Below, piece by piece: positions 23,555-34,347 of a stretch of 64,000 nt of DNA. Positions within the stretch are counted from its first letter, which is position 1. Each line of letters begins with the position of its first letter. The notes beneath the pieces are model-generated. The model was given only the letters and a program-made list of their open reading frames with translations. It was not told the origin of the DNA and ran no database searches. Origin of the DNA: Owenia fusiformis (lineage: Eukaryota > Annelida > Polychaeta > Sabellida > Oweniidae); the NCBI GenBank assembly GCA_903813345.2, contig CAIIXF020000010.1, positions 29,506,828-29,570,827 on the forward strand. Direction: 5' to 3'. The translations under genes were made by a program, and so were the position numbers.

Positions 23555-23931
23555 GGATTTTGCCCCATTGATGTATACTGGGCTTTAACATTGCGTGGGA
23601 CCTCGTGGGACCTATTGGGATTTTGCTCCATGAGGTCCGTGGGGCTTCATTGGACTCTGATTTTGCCCCATCTTGCCTCATCGAGTCCCATGAGGTCACA
23701 TGAGGTACCGCGTGGGACCAGGTGGGATTCGATGGGGCAAAATTCGACATATTCCAATGGGCCAAGGTGGGATTTGATGGGACTCCGTAGGGCTTGATTG
23801 GGCATGATGGGGACTCAATGGGGCAAAGTCATCAAGTTCCCATGGAACACCGTCGTTATTCGATGGGAAAGTTGGAACTCAATGGGGCAAGTGGGATTTT
23901 TGCCCCATTGGTGTATACTTGACTTAATATA
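23555..23931. repeat. ATGGGGC/GGGAC-rich repeat flanked by short direct repeats
   Basis: TTTTGCCCCATTG(A/G)TGTATAC occurs at both ends (23563 and 23900 regions). Between them, variants of TGGGAC, GATGGGGCAAA and CCATGAGGTC recur on both strands at irregular spacing. Open frames are compositional. Confidence 0.5.
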
Positions 23932-24099
23932 TTAGCCCGGTCAGAAACACGCTGAAACACGCCCAAGTATGGTATAATTAGTTTTATCCATTTAAATCTC
24001 AAGGATGTAAAAATATTTATCCCATACTTGGACGTGTTATAGGTACATAAAGCTGGTTTGTAAAAACTTTTATTCCATACTTAGTAGGTATATAACATG

Positions 24100-24215
24100 C
24101 GGGAATATAACTGATATGTGACGTGAGCGGGAGGTAAATACAATATATCAACCCTCGGTCCCTACGGTCCCTCGGGTTGATATATTGTATTTCCCTCAGA
24201 TATACCCTGTATCAA
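24100..24215. repeat. Hairpin MITE
   Basis: AATACAATATATCAACCCTC and its complement flank a short CGGTCCCTACGGTCCC loop. Confidence 0.6.
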
Positions 24216-26077
24216 AAACCTCCCATTAAATAACCTCTATATATTTTCATCAGCGGTCAGATATAGCTATGGATATAGTCCTGAGTAAGGACATAAGCGG
24301 TTACCGTTAGTGATTTGGTTTTGTGAATAAAAAGTCATGTTCTCCTTCCCTACACCTTTGGAGCGCCATCTAGCGTTTGGGAAGTGAATCGGGACTAAAT
24401 ATTTATAGGGTAGGTCCTAATTTATCTGAAAACATGTCAGAGTTCAGTGGGAAATCTCATTTTAAGCTGGCGGCGGAGTGATTTTGACCTTGGTGATTTT
24501 ACCAGAATTCTCTGAGAAATCTGACGATAGAGGGGGTTAGTGTCTTCAAGTTTATTTATTTCAAAAAGTCGGTGGACAACCCATGGTAAGATTGTTATTG
24601 CAGGCTAGGCGAGTCTCTCCCGAACACTGTGGTATGCTGCACTAGGCTTGGATACTAATCGTTAATAAGATACAGGGTAAAATGTTATAATGGCCACCTA
24701 TGGGAAACTCTACTGTGATCTTCAACCTATTAGAAGGCGCTTTTTTGGGGCATTTTGAAGGTTTTATCCCTTTTTGAGGTTTTTTGGTTCATTGAGAAGC
24801 CTAATAGCGCATATCATATTAAAGGGCTGTATCTTAGCTGAACAATGCTACCAAAATCGTGACATTTTGAAGCAATTTTTGTGTTTTGGGGGCGAGGCCA
24901 CTGTGCCAAGTACCCCGAATTCCATTCTCCCGTGCCATTCAATTGTTTTCGGGGCAGTTTTGAATGAACCTTTGTTTCTTCCTACCAATATGACGTCATA
25001 AGATGCAATTGAACGCCTTGGCATGGATATCACTTGAAAGATAGTAGAAATCGCTTTCCAATGATACCCCATATGGCCATGTTCACCTCAGTTGGGTGTA
25101 CTCAATCTGTGATGCATCTGTAAGGTGTACCCCTACCCCAAAGAAATTTCAAGAAATCTCAAAATCAAATTTCCTGAATTTTGCTAAAAGGACCCGTGTC
25201 TATAAGGATTGACTTTTCCTCCGTGCTTTTTCTCAAATATAGGATTGTTATATACCATTGTGATCGGGATAATGCCTACAATGCTAATATAACCATGTTG
25301 GAAGAAAACAAACTAATTCAGTTTACTATACGTCCCGCTCTGAGCGGGCAGATATAGTATATCTGCCCGCTGACGTCATAATCGCCGTTCGCATATTGGT
25401 TCATTTTTGTAACATGCGCATAATTACTGTAAACGTTAATGGAGAAAAGGCAGACAATCGCGATCTGTTTGAAGGAAGGAAATGAGCGTATCCCTGTTAA
25501 ACAAGGATTTCAGAAATAAATGTGGATGAATATCTGAAAATCAGGCTATTCTAAATGAATTCTTACGGTTGGTTGGACATTTTCTGAACTCCGGCCAATT
25601 GAACAGCGTGAACAAAATGACCAAGATTGGTATGGGATAAACAGATCATCCTATAGTTCAATATCCTGAACCTCATATAGGATAATCTCTATTTATCCCA
25701 TGATACTACTAATTCCCGATAAATAACCGGGAATATTTTTGATATTGAGAAAAAATCGTATTGAAAATTTTTGCCAAACAAAGCTTCCTCTTTCAATCAG
25801 TTGGGTCGATATAGCATTCTAAAATGATGTTCTTATGTGAAAAACGAATTCCAGTTTTATCATCATCGCTCTGACACAGACAAAAATGCTTACGTATTGC
25901 TGAATGTTTTGATGTTGATGTGGTTATGTTACACATGTACAATAATTTTTTTATATTTAAAAATATCATAAAGCTAAGTCATATTTTCTTGATTAAATAT
26001 ACCATTTTTTCATAGAAAAATCTAACTAATGATTTTATGAAGACAGTTATGAATATCATGGAATAAAAAGCTAATTT

Positions 26078-26225
26078 ACTGGTCGGGATTAAATATGGGT
26101 TTATTCCTCATGACAATTTGATATTTCACATATTGTGAGGGACAATTTGGTATTTCCCTCTGACCCTCCGGGCTCTCGGTAAATATCATATTGTCCATCA
26201 TAATAAAACCCATATTGAATCCCTC
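26078..26225. repeat. Hairpin MITE next to the transposase fragment
   Basis: AATATGGGTTTATTCCTCAT...GACAATTTGATATTT on the left is mirrored on the right, with CCTCTGACCCTCCGGGCTCTC at the centre. It probably truncated the HARBI1-like frame. Confidence 0.55.
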
Positions 26226-26339
26226 CCACTCCAGTCCATAACCTATATATATCTTGCGAAAATCTAGATCTGTCACTTGAAGGCAGCCCATCTTGAAAAC
26301 AAGACACGGTGTCTTTGTAATTAGTCCGACTGATATAGC

Positions 26340-26672
26340 CTACCTAGAGAAAACCGCCGATACCTCAGCAACAATGTTCGAAACAGTAGGTTGGGATACC
26401 CCGAATATATCTCCATTTATCATTTGCATACAACCTGTAGCATAAAATCGTAATGAAATGAATACTTTTAGCTGACATGGAATTGCCTGAGGATTCCTTG
26501 TTCTTGACGCTAGATCCCCATCTAATATATTAATCAACTCAAGAATGAGTGGCCTCGGCATGCGATATCTGTTTAATATCTCATCGTCAGTCATCTCTAA
26601 CGGCTGACTCCTGTCTCTGAATAAGCGTAAACCTCTTCTATTGTGAACACCCTGGAATAATATGCGCCACAT
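26340..26672 (-). pseudogene. HARBI1-like PIF/Harbinger transposase, N-terminal fragment
   Basis: 110 residues. LFRDRSQPLEMTDDEILNRY, the leucine-rich stretch LILELINILDGDLASRTR, LKVFISLRFYATG, and GDIFGVSQPTVSNIVAEVS follow the order seen at the N-terminus of HARBI1 transposases. The family is about 350 residues long with a DDE nuclease after this part, which is missing. The frame stops in ...VFSR, and the DNA there reads CTCTAG|GTAGGC, so a spliced donor cannot be excluded. A hairpin MITE lies just beyond. Most likely a dead transposon fragment. Confidence 0.7.
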
Positions 26673-28249
26673 TTTCCAGCTTGATCGAACCCTAATATTT
26701 TAATTTTAGCAGACGATATTTGCGAAATGGAATTGCGATATTTATTATAGATTTCACAAAACCAAGGTAGCATAATCGTGCACTTTCAGACTTGATTTTG
26801 ATAAGTTTTGGTTATTTGTGTCTCTAATGTTTTGCAACCTATTTTTAGTTGGATGTCTCAAAGGGCACTTCCTAGATTTCTACAACGATAATGTTAATTT
26901 AAATAGGAAAACTATCAAGATTCTTGATGATATATGTTTGCGATTTATATTGCGGTAGGGTCAGGGATGCCGCAAATAAAGTGGAGTTTGCGACATAAAA
27001 ATCAACTGATTTACGTGGACGCAACTGTGCGATGACTGCATAATACCAATTTGCGTGCGGTTAGCAGTGTATTTGCGATGCGAAATGAAAATAGCGATGC
27101 GTCTACCGTGTTATAAGAAAACTGCGATTTGCGCTAAAGACGCAAAACGGCAATGAATTTGCGCTAGAGTGCCTTTGAGATGACCTCATAATATCGTTTT
27201 GCGTACGATTCGCTAAATATTTACGTTGCGGTTGCGATTTGCGGTGCGTCGACCGGATAATGAGGCCTCTGATCATCGTATATTTGAAGAGGATCTGTAC
27301 GATCTCTAAATACGCGTTCTCTACGCAGAGTGTTGCGGTTGAAATCAACCATCAGTTGCGCCATTTTGAACGAATAAACAGTGCTAATAGACGATTAAAC
27401 AGGTCATGCAAGATTGACAATATGATATTGATGGATACTGATTGGGTACAGCCACGTGGGTTCAAACCACGTGTAACGCACAATCACTGCGACCGGTCGC
27501 ACGGTGAAGTACTTAAAAATACAAGCCAAAAACTAGCTGTTTTTGATAGCATTACAAACATGTTAAACATAATGCATATGTTGTGCAATTTTAATATACC
27601 ATGGATCGAATATCGAACTGTACGTTCTAGAATTTCCATATAATTTCATAAAGAAATTCAATTAGTTTAAGACATTTTTCTTGAACTTAAATCACTGCGA
27701 CTGGGTACCACCGGTCGCTTAAATTTGGGCCATTTTAGGGGTATTTCACTGCGACGTCGCAGTAAATTCTACCGATCGCAGTCGCACGAGATTGATGAAT
27801 AGGACGTAATTGCTAAAAAGGGCCCTTGCGACATCCCAGGCTTGCGACGTGCTTGCGATAGCTTGATGAATGACCCCTCTGAGCGATATGTGATAATGGC
27901 GGGCTAATACTGGATTAACAACCCGGCAACGTTCCCCGGGAAATTAGACATCGTTAAGTGCGTATACTTTTCGTTCAGTGACAGTCCATTCTTTCTATTT
28001 CAGCCCTGAGCATAAACGGTGGTAATAATACGAATAATGTCATTTCTGAGGAAAATTAGTGAAATATACTAATTATGTATATATAAATCACTATGTTGCC
28101 CTTTCAAATGACGTTATACGGCCCTTGGTCCAATATTTCACTATATTGCCCTTTGAAATTACGTTATTGTACTATTAATGTAAACAAAGATAGTAAAAGG
28201 CACAAATGCAATTCGAAAACATATTTATCAAATTACCTAGTATGTAAAC

Positions 28250-28500
28250 ATAGATTTTCTCCCGATTTGTTTGTACCAATTTCGATTTTCTTTCCAATTT
28301 ATTTTTAGTAATCCCAATTTTCTTCCGATGTTTTGAATTATTGCAGATATAGTTTTTGGACCCCAATTTTTTCTACCGATTTTCCCCGTTTTTTTATAGA
28401 AATCCGGATCTTTTCCCGATTTTCAGGTAAGAAAAGATTTTTATCCCGATTTTTCGGACCAACTTCTCCCGATTTTTCAGCAAAGATATCCAGATTTTTA
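28250..28500. repeat. CCCGATTTTT-type pyrimidine-rich repeat
   Basis: CCCGATTTT/CCGATTTTC variants recur about every 25-30 bases on the + strand. No gene seen between 27870 and 29095. Confidence 0.5.
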
Positions 28501-29095
28501 TTTTGTTTTTGTCAGATGCATGAGAATAGGGAGATTTTGTGCTTGTGCAATATATTAGGATTATGGAATAAAGCAGGCGAATGAGTTCTCAATATTTATG
28601 GGATGATATTGGGAACAAGGGAAGAGACAAAAGAAGGTATCATGTACATGTACGTGACCCGTATAAACAGGAAGTTTCACATTTTTCGTGTATAGCGCAA
28701 CGTACAAAACCGATTGGTAATAAGTTGGTAATTAGTTTTATTTTTCAATTGGGTGTATTCCTCTGAAATTCTTTGAAAATCGATGAGCTGCAATTTGAGA
28801 AATTCTAATTCGAACTTTGTCAATTTAACATGCATCCCAATGGTACAAAAAGTAAGGAGAGTTCTACCGATGAAGTTAACTTGTTACTCGATATCGATTG
28901 TACAGCCACGAATCATATCTCTAAATATAGTTCAAACATGCCGCTACACAAACCTCAAAACTCTACGAACCGACCAGATACGGGCAATTATTAAAATTAA
29001 ATTATTATTTACATTAAACATGTCCCATAATTATTCGTTAAATCATTAATTTAGTACAATTCATTAATTTCATTTCTCTTTTGGAAACAATTGGT

Positions 29096-29111
29096 GGCCC
29101 TGAAAAGGGCC
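29096..29111 (-). terminator. Histone-mRNA-type 3' stem-loop
   Basis: On the - strand: GGCCCTTTTCAGGGCC, a 6-bp stem with a TTTC loop, matching the metazoan consensus GGYYCTTYTCAGRRCC at every position. The 3' flank ACCA is the usual one. About 13 bases on, purine-rich AAAAGAGAAATG (around 29070-29081) sits where the U7-binding histone downstream element belongs. The stem-loop begins 19 bases after the stop codon of the ORF at 29131-29433. Loop orientation fits only the - strand. In animals this signal is bound by SLBP and gives non-polyadenylated, S-phase mRNA. Confidence 0.8.
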
Positions 29112-29130
29112 GTGGTTGGTTTGTTGGTTT

Positions 29131-29433
29131 CTAATTCTTTGTTTTAGCTTGTTTCTTCTTCAGATTGTATCTTTCACGCCTTACACAAACGATACATTTT
29201 GTCATGATCCGTCCTCTACATGGTACATGGTACTGTATATAATGCTTGGTGCAATACCTGTGACCACATTTGCAGAGGAATAAATTGTTCTTGTTTAAAT
29301 GTACAGCACATATCACGCATCTACAGCCATATTTAGGTACGTCTGCCGTTGGTGGGGGTGGTGGCGGCATCTTCTCTCGGAGGCTGAGAATTTTCTTTTT
29401 ACTATAGCACATGCGGTAAACTTTACCAGACAT
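29131..29433 (-). CDS. Small intronless cysteine-rich protein, RING/AN1-like zinc finger
   Basis: 100 residues from ATG at 29433. Residues 23-28 are a proline run. Cys39-x2-Cys42, Cys54, Cys56-Gly-His58-x2-Cys61-x2-His64, Cys72 and Cys80-x2-Cys83 could bind two zinc ions. The CGHRYC core and the late KCIVCVRR resemble a RING finger with His in place of the sixth Cys. The spacing C-x2-C-x11-C-x-C-x4-C-x2-H also fits the start of an AN1 finger, with the last His one place off. The tail is basic (KKKQAKTK). The ORF is not a histone, yet it is followed at 19 bases by a histone-type 3' stem-loop, and it has no intron, as such genes usually do. No TATA or CCAAT box is evident upstream. Function unknown; a ubiquitin-ligase or RNA/protein-binding role would be a guess. 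Confidence 0.5.
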   Translation of the reverse strand: MSGKVYRMCYSKKKILSLREKMPPPPPPTADVPKYGCRCVICAVHLNKNNLFLCKCGHRYCTKHYIQYHVPCRGRIMTKCIVCVRRERYNLKKKQAKTKN

Positions 29434-30200
29434 AATTACTCACGAATGTCAATGAACGAGATAGATGACACTTTTTTTCTTCTGACGTTAGAAATATCCA
29501 CGCGTAGGCAAATCTTTTTCGTGTGATTCTACTGAGTAATCATACTTAGGCTACAAATATGGTAAAACAGACGCAAGTGATTGATAAATAATACTGCAGT
29601 GGACCACATCAGCCCCCCTTGTCCGGATTGACATAAAAACACATATGCTGTCATTAACTGGTAACAGTATTTATGAAAAATCTAGGTCAAGGTCAAAGGT
29701 CTAAATCTAATTTAAAGGAATTCTAGTCGATAAAAATAACAAAATATTGCTTCTGGCACAAGATTAAATGACTTTTACATATTCTTTACCCTACCTTTTT
29801 TGTATTTTAACAATCAACACGTACAAGTATGCATTACATATTTCAGCAGATATCAGATAAATCAATAATTATTTTTGATTGATAAAATCATCGATTATAA
29901 AACCGGAACTGCGTTCTGTGACGTCCGCGTGTGATTTTGCAGATTTTAAATGCTCCTAAATGATCTTTTAATTATGATTTCTATTAGTAATGTTTTAACT
30001 TCCCTGTTTCATAAAAAAGAACATTATCACCATTTGCTCGACCCGAAAATTCACTTCCGGTCTGTCCTAATATAGATGAGCTGAAAGTTGTCGTGAACAC
30101 CTTTCAATCCTCAGTCTAAATATCGCTGTTTGCCCTATGTTGAGGTCTCGTGTTATATGCATAAGATGATTGAATTGAATAAAACATCATTTGTTTTCAG

Positions 30201-32644
30201 GCAAAAAGGGGGAAACAGCCGATAATGTAGACGATATGCGATTTGTTCACAGGTAAATATTATGGTACAATTGACCCTTACAATTTTTTTTCAAGAGTAA
30301 TTCTTAGTTCATGAGAAATGTCCTTGCATAATCTATGTTATTTTTCACTTGCACTTATTTACTTTCATTTAAAACCATGAATATTCCAGTTGAACGGTAA
30401 TCTTATCTCATTTGTTTAGCTGAAAAGTGGATAGAGATGTTTTATCTATCAAAACATGAAATTACAGATAAGCAAGGGAAACTCGGATAGTGTGCAATGA
30501 TCGAGCACTATTTCATTTAAAAATATTTATGACAAACTATTACCATTTCAGAACAATGTACAAGTCGAGGCAGTAGAAAAAGTCCAAGAAATTATAACCA
30601 AGAGAGGTAATATTTTATTACATGTGAAGTATGGAGCTATATCCAATATCCATACATAGTTTAACTCTTGTATAAACATTTGAAATTTCTCTTTTAATTT
30701 CAATGTAGGAAAATAACACATTTGATGTCAATGACTTGATTGAACTTTAATTAGGATCATGCTAATTTTAAGGAAGACGTGAATTATACGAAATATATAT
30801 AGAAATATAAATATATATATACGGAAATATAGATTTATTAGTATATATGGTTCATTGTTTCCTTTATTCTTCAAAAATCTTCTTCATGGTTGATGTTCCT
30901 GTAAATAAGTAAGAGAAACCTAGATCAGTCAGTGATGTAAGGGGCCTCTGCTTGGCCCAATACCCCCTGAGGGGCCTGATCACCAACAATACAACTTGAT
31001 TTACAGAGTTGCAATTATGGTTTAATGGGGATGTCTATCCACCTTATGTAATGACAATATCATAATTTTAAATTTTAAAATATAATATATATTTGTCCAC
31101 TGCAATGACACTCGGTATAAACCCGCTGGAGAATAGTGTATTGAATGGACATAAACATTAATTTATTCAATTAGATACCTAGCAGCAGTGGTTACCATGG
31201 CAACATCTGCTAGGGGTTACCCTTTGCATTCGTTCGACTTTGCTTCTCAAAAGAGAGCTTCGTCTTCAGTAGTTTTCGGTAGTTTTTAACCAGACTGCGC
31301 GCAGGGTAGCTAGGGGTCCGTGGAGCAGCTAAATAATTACAAGAAACCAGGGAATATTGTACCATGTAATATTTAAAATTGACAATTACTTTTTAAATTG
31401 TGTTTTCACATTGGTTGTCCTGGGGCCAATAATGGTGTCATTTATTGTCTATTATATATTATATTTTACTATAATGTTATATGACGTGTCGCAAAAAGGT
31501 GGCGCATTTGTTTTTTAAGGGTATCGCGTGAATGTAACTTTGATTCCCCGGATTATAAGATAATATTCTAATTAAAGTTATATATCATTTTAAAGCTGTT
31601 CCGATGAAGTTTTTAGATCAAATATACTCCGTTCACAATTCTTGCGCGTTCTTTTTAAAAAAAGAGTTTTTTACCAAATCATCTGGCAAATATCCCCTGA
31701 CACGTTACATTTTGAATTATTTTTCGTCTTTAAACGCTCATAACTCAAAGAATATATGACTATTATACTTATTTTTTGTCTTGATAAAGGTAGATAGAAG
31801 TTTTATTTCAAAGGATGAATTTTAGTAAGCGTCCCATATTGTGACGTCATAGAGTTTGAAAAATAGAATCTGTTGACAGCGACCTTTTTTGCTCATTTTT
31901 TGTTACCTTCAACTTTTCAGGGGTGTACATTAAACCAAAAATACGAGATCAATTTTTAATAAATCATGCATGATTATTTTGCTCTTAAACTCTAGTTTAT
32001 TAATAAATAGTTGATTTTGTTCGCAAAAGTATGTGTTTTCTGTTGTATGTGGAAAAGTGGAGGACGAAAGGTTTTCAAAATTCATTAAAATAGGGCTAAT
32101 TTACGCCATTCGCCTATTTTCAAGCACAGCAACACGTATATTTATTTCACCTAAAATATCAATTGATTCGTGTTTTATGGTGCTCCTAGCCCATTAACAA
32201 TATATGTATGATATCAGAGTTATTCATCTAAAATGTTTTGAGATATAGAGATAAGAGCTCTTAGCTAAAACCGATGGATTTAAACTCGCTTGTAAAACGT
32301 TTTAACCAAAGACGTCCTGATCACAAGGGTCCTAAAACGTTTTAGTTAGGCGCTCTTACCCGGGAGCTCTTGAGAAAATTAACTTTACATTTGTGAAACG
32401 TTTTAACGCTATTAAAACGTTTTACTCAAGGTGTCTTAGGGCTCTAGTGTAAATTCAACTGTTGTAAATTGCCTCTGTAAAATCTTTGATCCTGTGTATC
32501 ATACATTTGGACTTGCTAGTATATTATATGTGTGTGGCCTATCACATTTATTGTAGTATTTTGTTTTGCAGATATTAAAACATTGTGAAAATCACACTGC
32601 GCAAGTGTCACAACAACTACCAACTAAGGCATCGACTTAATAAA
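30201..32644 (+). ncRNA. Candidate three-exon transcript without a convincing ORF
   Basis: Exon-like blocks with good splice signals: 30201-30252 (TTTGTTTTCAG| ... CACAG|GTAAAT), 30552-30606 (CATTTCAG| ... AGAG|GTAATA), and 32572 onward (TTTTGTTTTGCAG|), ending near AATAAA at 32639. Joined, the last two blocks are open in one frame for about 24 residues and then stop, but the first block closes that frame and offers no ATG. A noncoding transcript, a dead gene or chance are all possible. Confidence 0.25.
31191..31204. promoter_or_regulatory. RFX X-box motif
   Basis: GTTACCATGGCAAC is a perfect X-box (GTHNYY-AT-RRNAAC). It lies 3.1 kb upstream of the FAM184-like start codon. Binding is inferred from the motif only. 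Confidence 0.4.
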
Positions 32645-32928
32645 TATATTTTTCTTATAGTAATTAATCTAACATATTCGTACTCAACTTAATGGTAATA
32701 AGATTCGATAAACAACGCCTAACATTGAAAAGAATAACGATTTTGTTGTGCACACAAAAGGTACACAGAGGTGCTTTATGACCGGAATTAACGATAAACC
32801 AATAAAGTGGTATTGGTTAAGGAGAAAGCAAAATAATAAGGTATAAGTCTACATAGCCTGAAATAATCCTTTTATAGAACAGTAGTCCACGAATACTTGG
32901 CACTTGGACTACATAGCAACAATCAATA

Positions 32929-32946
32929 TGGCCGTCTCGTGGAAAG
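32929..32946 (+). CDS. Candidate upstream exon of the FAM184-like gene (MAVSWK)
   Basis: ATGGCCGTCTCGTGGAAAG ends at a good donor (AAAG|GTAATG). Spliced to the strong acceptor at 34203 it gives a short upstream ORF that stops at once. Spliced to the weaker CAG at 34334-34336 it runs in frame into the main ORF as MAVSWKGLANMATDG. Both are inferences from frame and splice signals. Confidence 0.35.
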
Positions 32947-34202
32947 GTAATGATATTTTTTATATTTAATATTTCAAAACGAGTTGGATTGGTGCGTTCA
33001 CCAGTCGGAAGTATACGAATTGTAGGTTTAAAAATATGTTGTATGTTCTATTTTGTTAATGATATAAGTTATAAGAATTACAAATTCGGTGTATTATTAA
33101 ACATGTACCCATTATACAGGTGTGAATTTCATATAATGATTAACATTCCAACTGTGTGTATTGTAATATACGAATTCGGCTACGTATCTATATACAAGGG
33201 GTGGGGTTGACTTATAAAACCTTAGGTTTTATTTAACGAGGGTATCCACTCGAATCAGGCAACGTAAGTACCTCTCAATCGTTATAATATGGCATTACGT
33301 TGACATTATATGGGAAATTGTTTTTAAATTTTGAAATATTCACCATTCATACGAATCTACGTGTATTTCAAAGTACACAGTTGCCTTTAGCTTAAGTTCA
33401 ATGAATATCATACACGATATTTCATTGATCAATTAAACATAGACGAGTCCAGAAGCGAAATTCTGGCAGAAACAAGTTGGCATATATGCAAATGCAATCT
33501 CGATATTGGTACTAGGGGATAAACTTTATTTACAGGCTCATATCGACTTAGAATTATTGTGACATTACTTTATTACAGCTAACACGCGAAGCATTATATA
33601 CAATTGAATGTTTTATCTTAGAACAGAAATGTATACGTGAATCGATATAGCAAAGGCATTGGGAAGATGACATGTAAGCAGACACTATATAGCCTAGCAC
33701 CAGAACTTACAACAGACACTGTCACCATTAGAAAATTGTTAACTATAGATTTAAATCGAAAACGAATATAGTGATAAACATGGCCACCATAAAAGATGTC
33801 AGATTGAGAAATATATATCAAGTTTTCAAAAAATCACAGACTAGTAACAGACTAGACACTGCCACCATGTAATAATAAAATTGCGACTAAAACCTTGTCT
33901 GAATACTGTAATGTTTAAATATATCGCACGCTAGAAGACTAGTAGACATGGATACCATAATTGGTGAATGTTCTCAATATAATTGTATGTGTTTTGTACA
34001 ATAAACTAGCGCATTGTAAACATTAAATCTGTTAGTACGGCAATTTGAAAGGCTTGACAAATATTTAACACGACCTTCAAATATTAACGTAAAAGAAGAA
34101 TATAACCTCCACATTTTATCGCATTGACAAATGTATGCACACTTAACTGTGATAACAATATGAGTAAACGTACTAATCTTGTATTTTTATTTTTGTTTTC
34201 AG

Positions 34203-34347
34203 GTTGATCATGCCACCAGCTGGGATCTCGGATATAGGACTCAATTGCATAAGAACAAAACATGAATGTCTTAAAGAAATATCATTGAGCGAATAAGACT
34301 TTTGACTGGCGTCACACACCTGAGATTTTGATACAGGCTTGGCAAAT
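34203..34347 (+). promoter_or_regulatory. 5' leader of the FAM184-like mRNA with an upstream ORF
   Basis: The leader exon begins after a strong acceptor (TTTTTGTTTTCAG|) at 34203. ATG at 34210 opens a 28-residue ORF ending TAA at 34296, 51 bases before the main ATG at 34348. Such an uORF normally lowers translation of the main frame. Confidence 0.5.

Larger units (their letters stand above)
23366..27271. mobile_element. Inner 3.9-kb element with CAGAGGCCTCATTATCCGG ends
   Basis: The terminal 21 bp at 23366 are exactly mirrored, ending at 27271. Subterminal GCGATTTGCG-type motifs occur at both ends. It contains the HARBI1-like transposase fragment and several smaller hairpin insertions (24100-24215, 25318-25385, 26078-26225). 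Whether the transposase belongs to these ends is inferred from position only. Confidence 0.55.
23124..27868. mobile_element. Outer inverted-repeat element with TGCGAC motifs, interrupted by an inner element
   Basis: CATCAAGCTATCGCAA at 23124 is mirrored by TTGCGATAGCTTGATG ending 27868. Subterminal regions are packed with CTGCGAC/GTCGCAG (23141-23250 and 27480-27860). Without the inner element the unit would be about 840 bp. No target duplication recognised. Confidence 0.55.
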
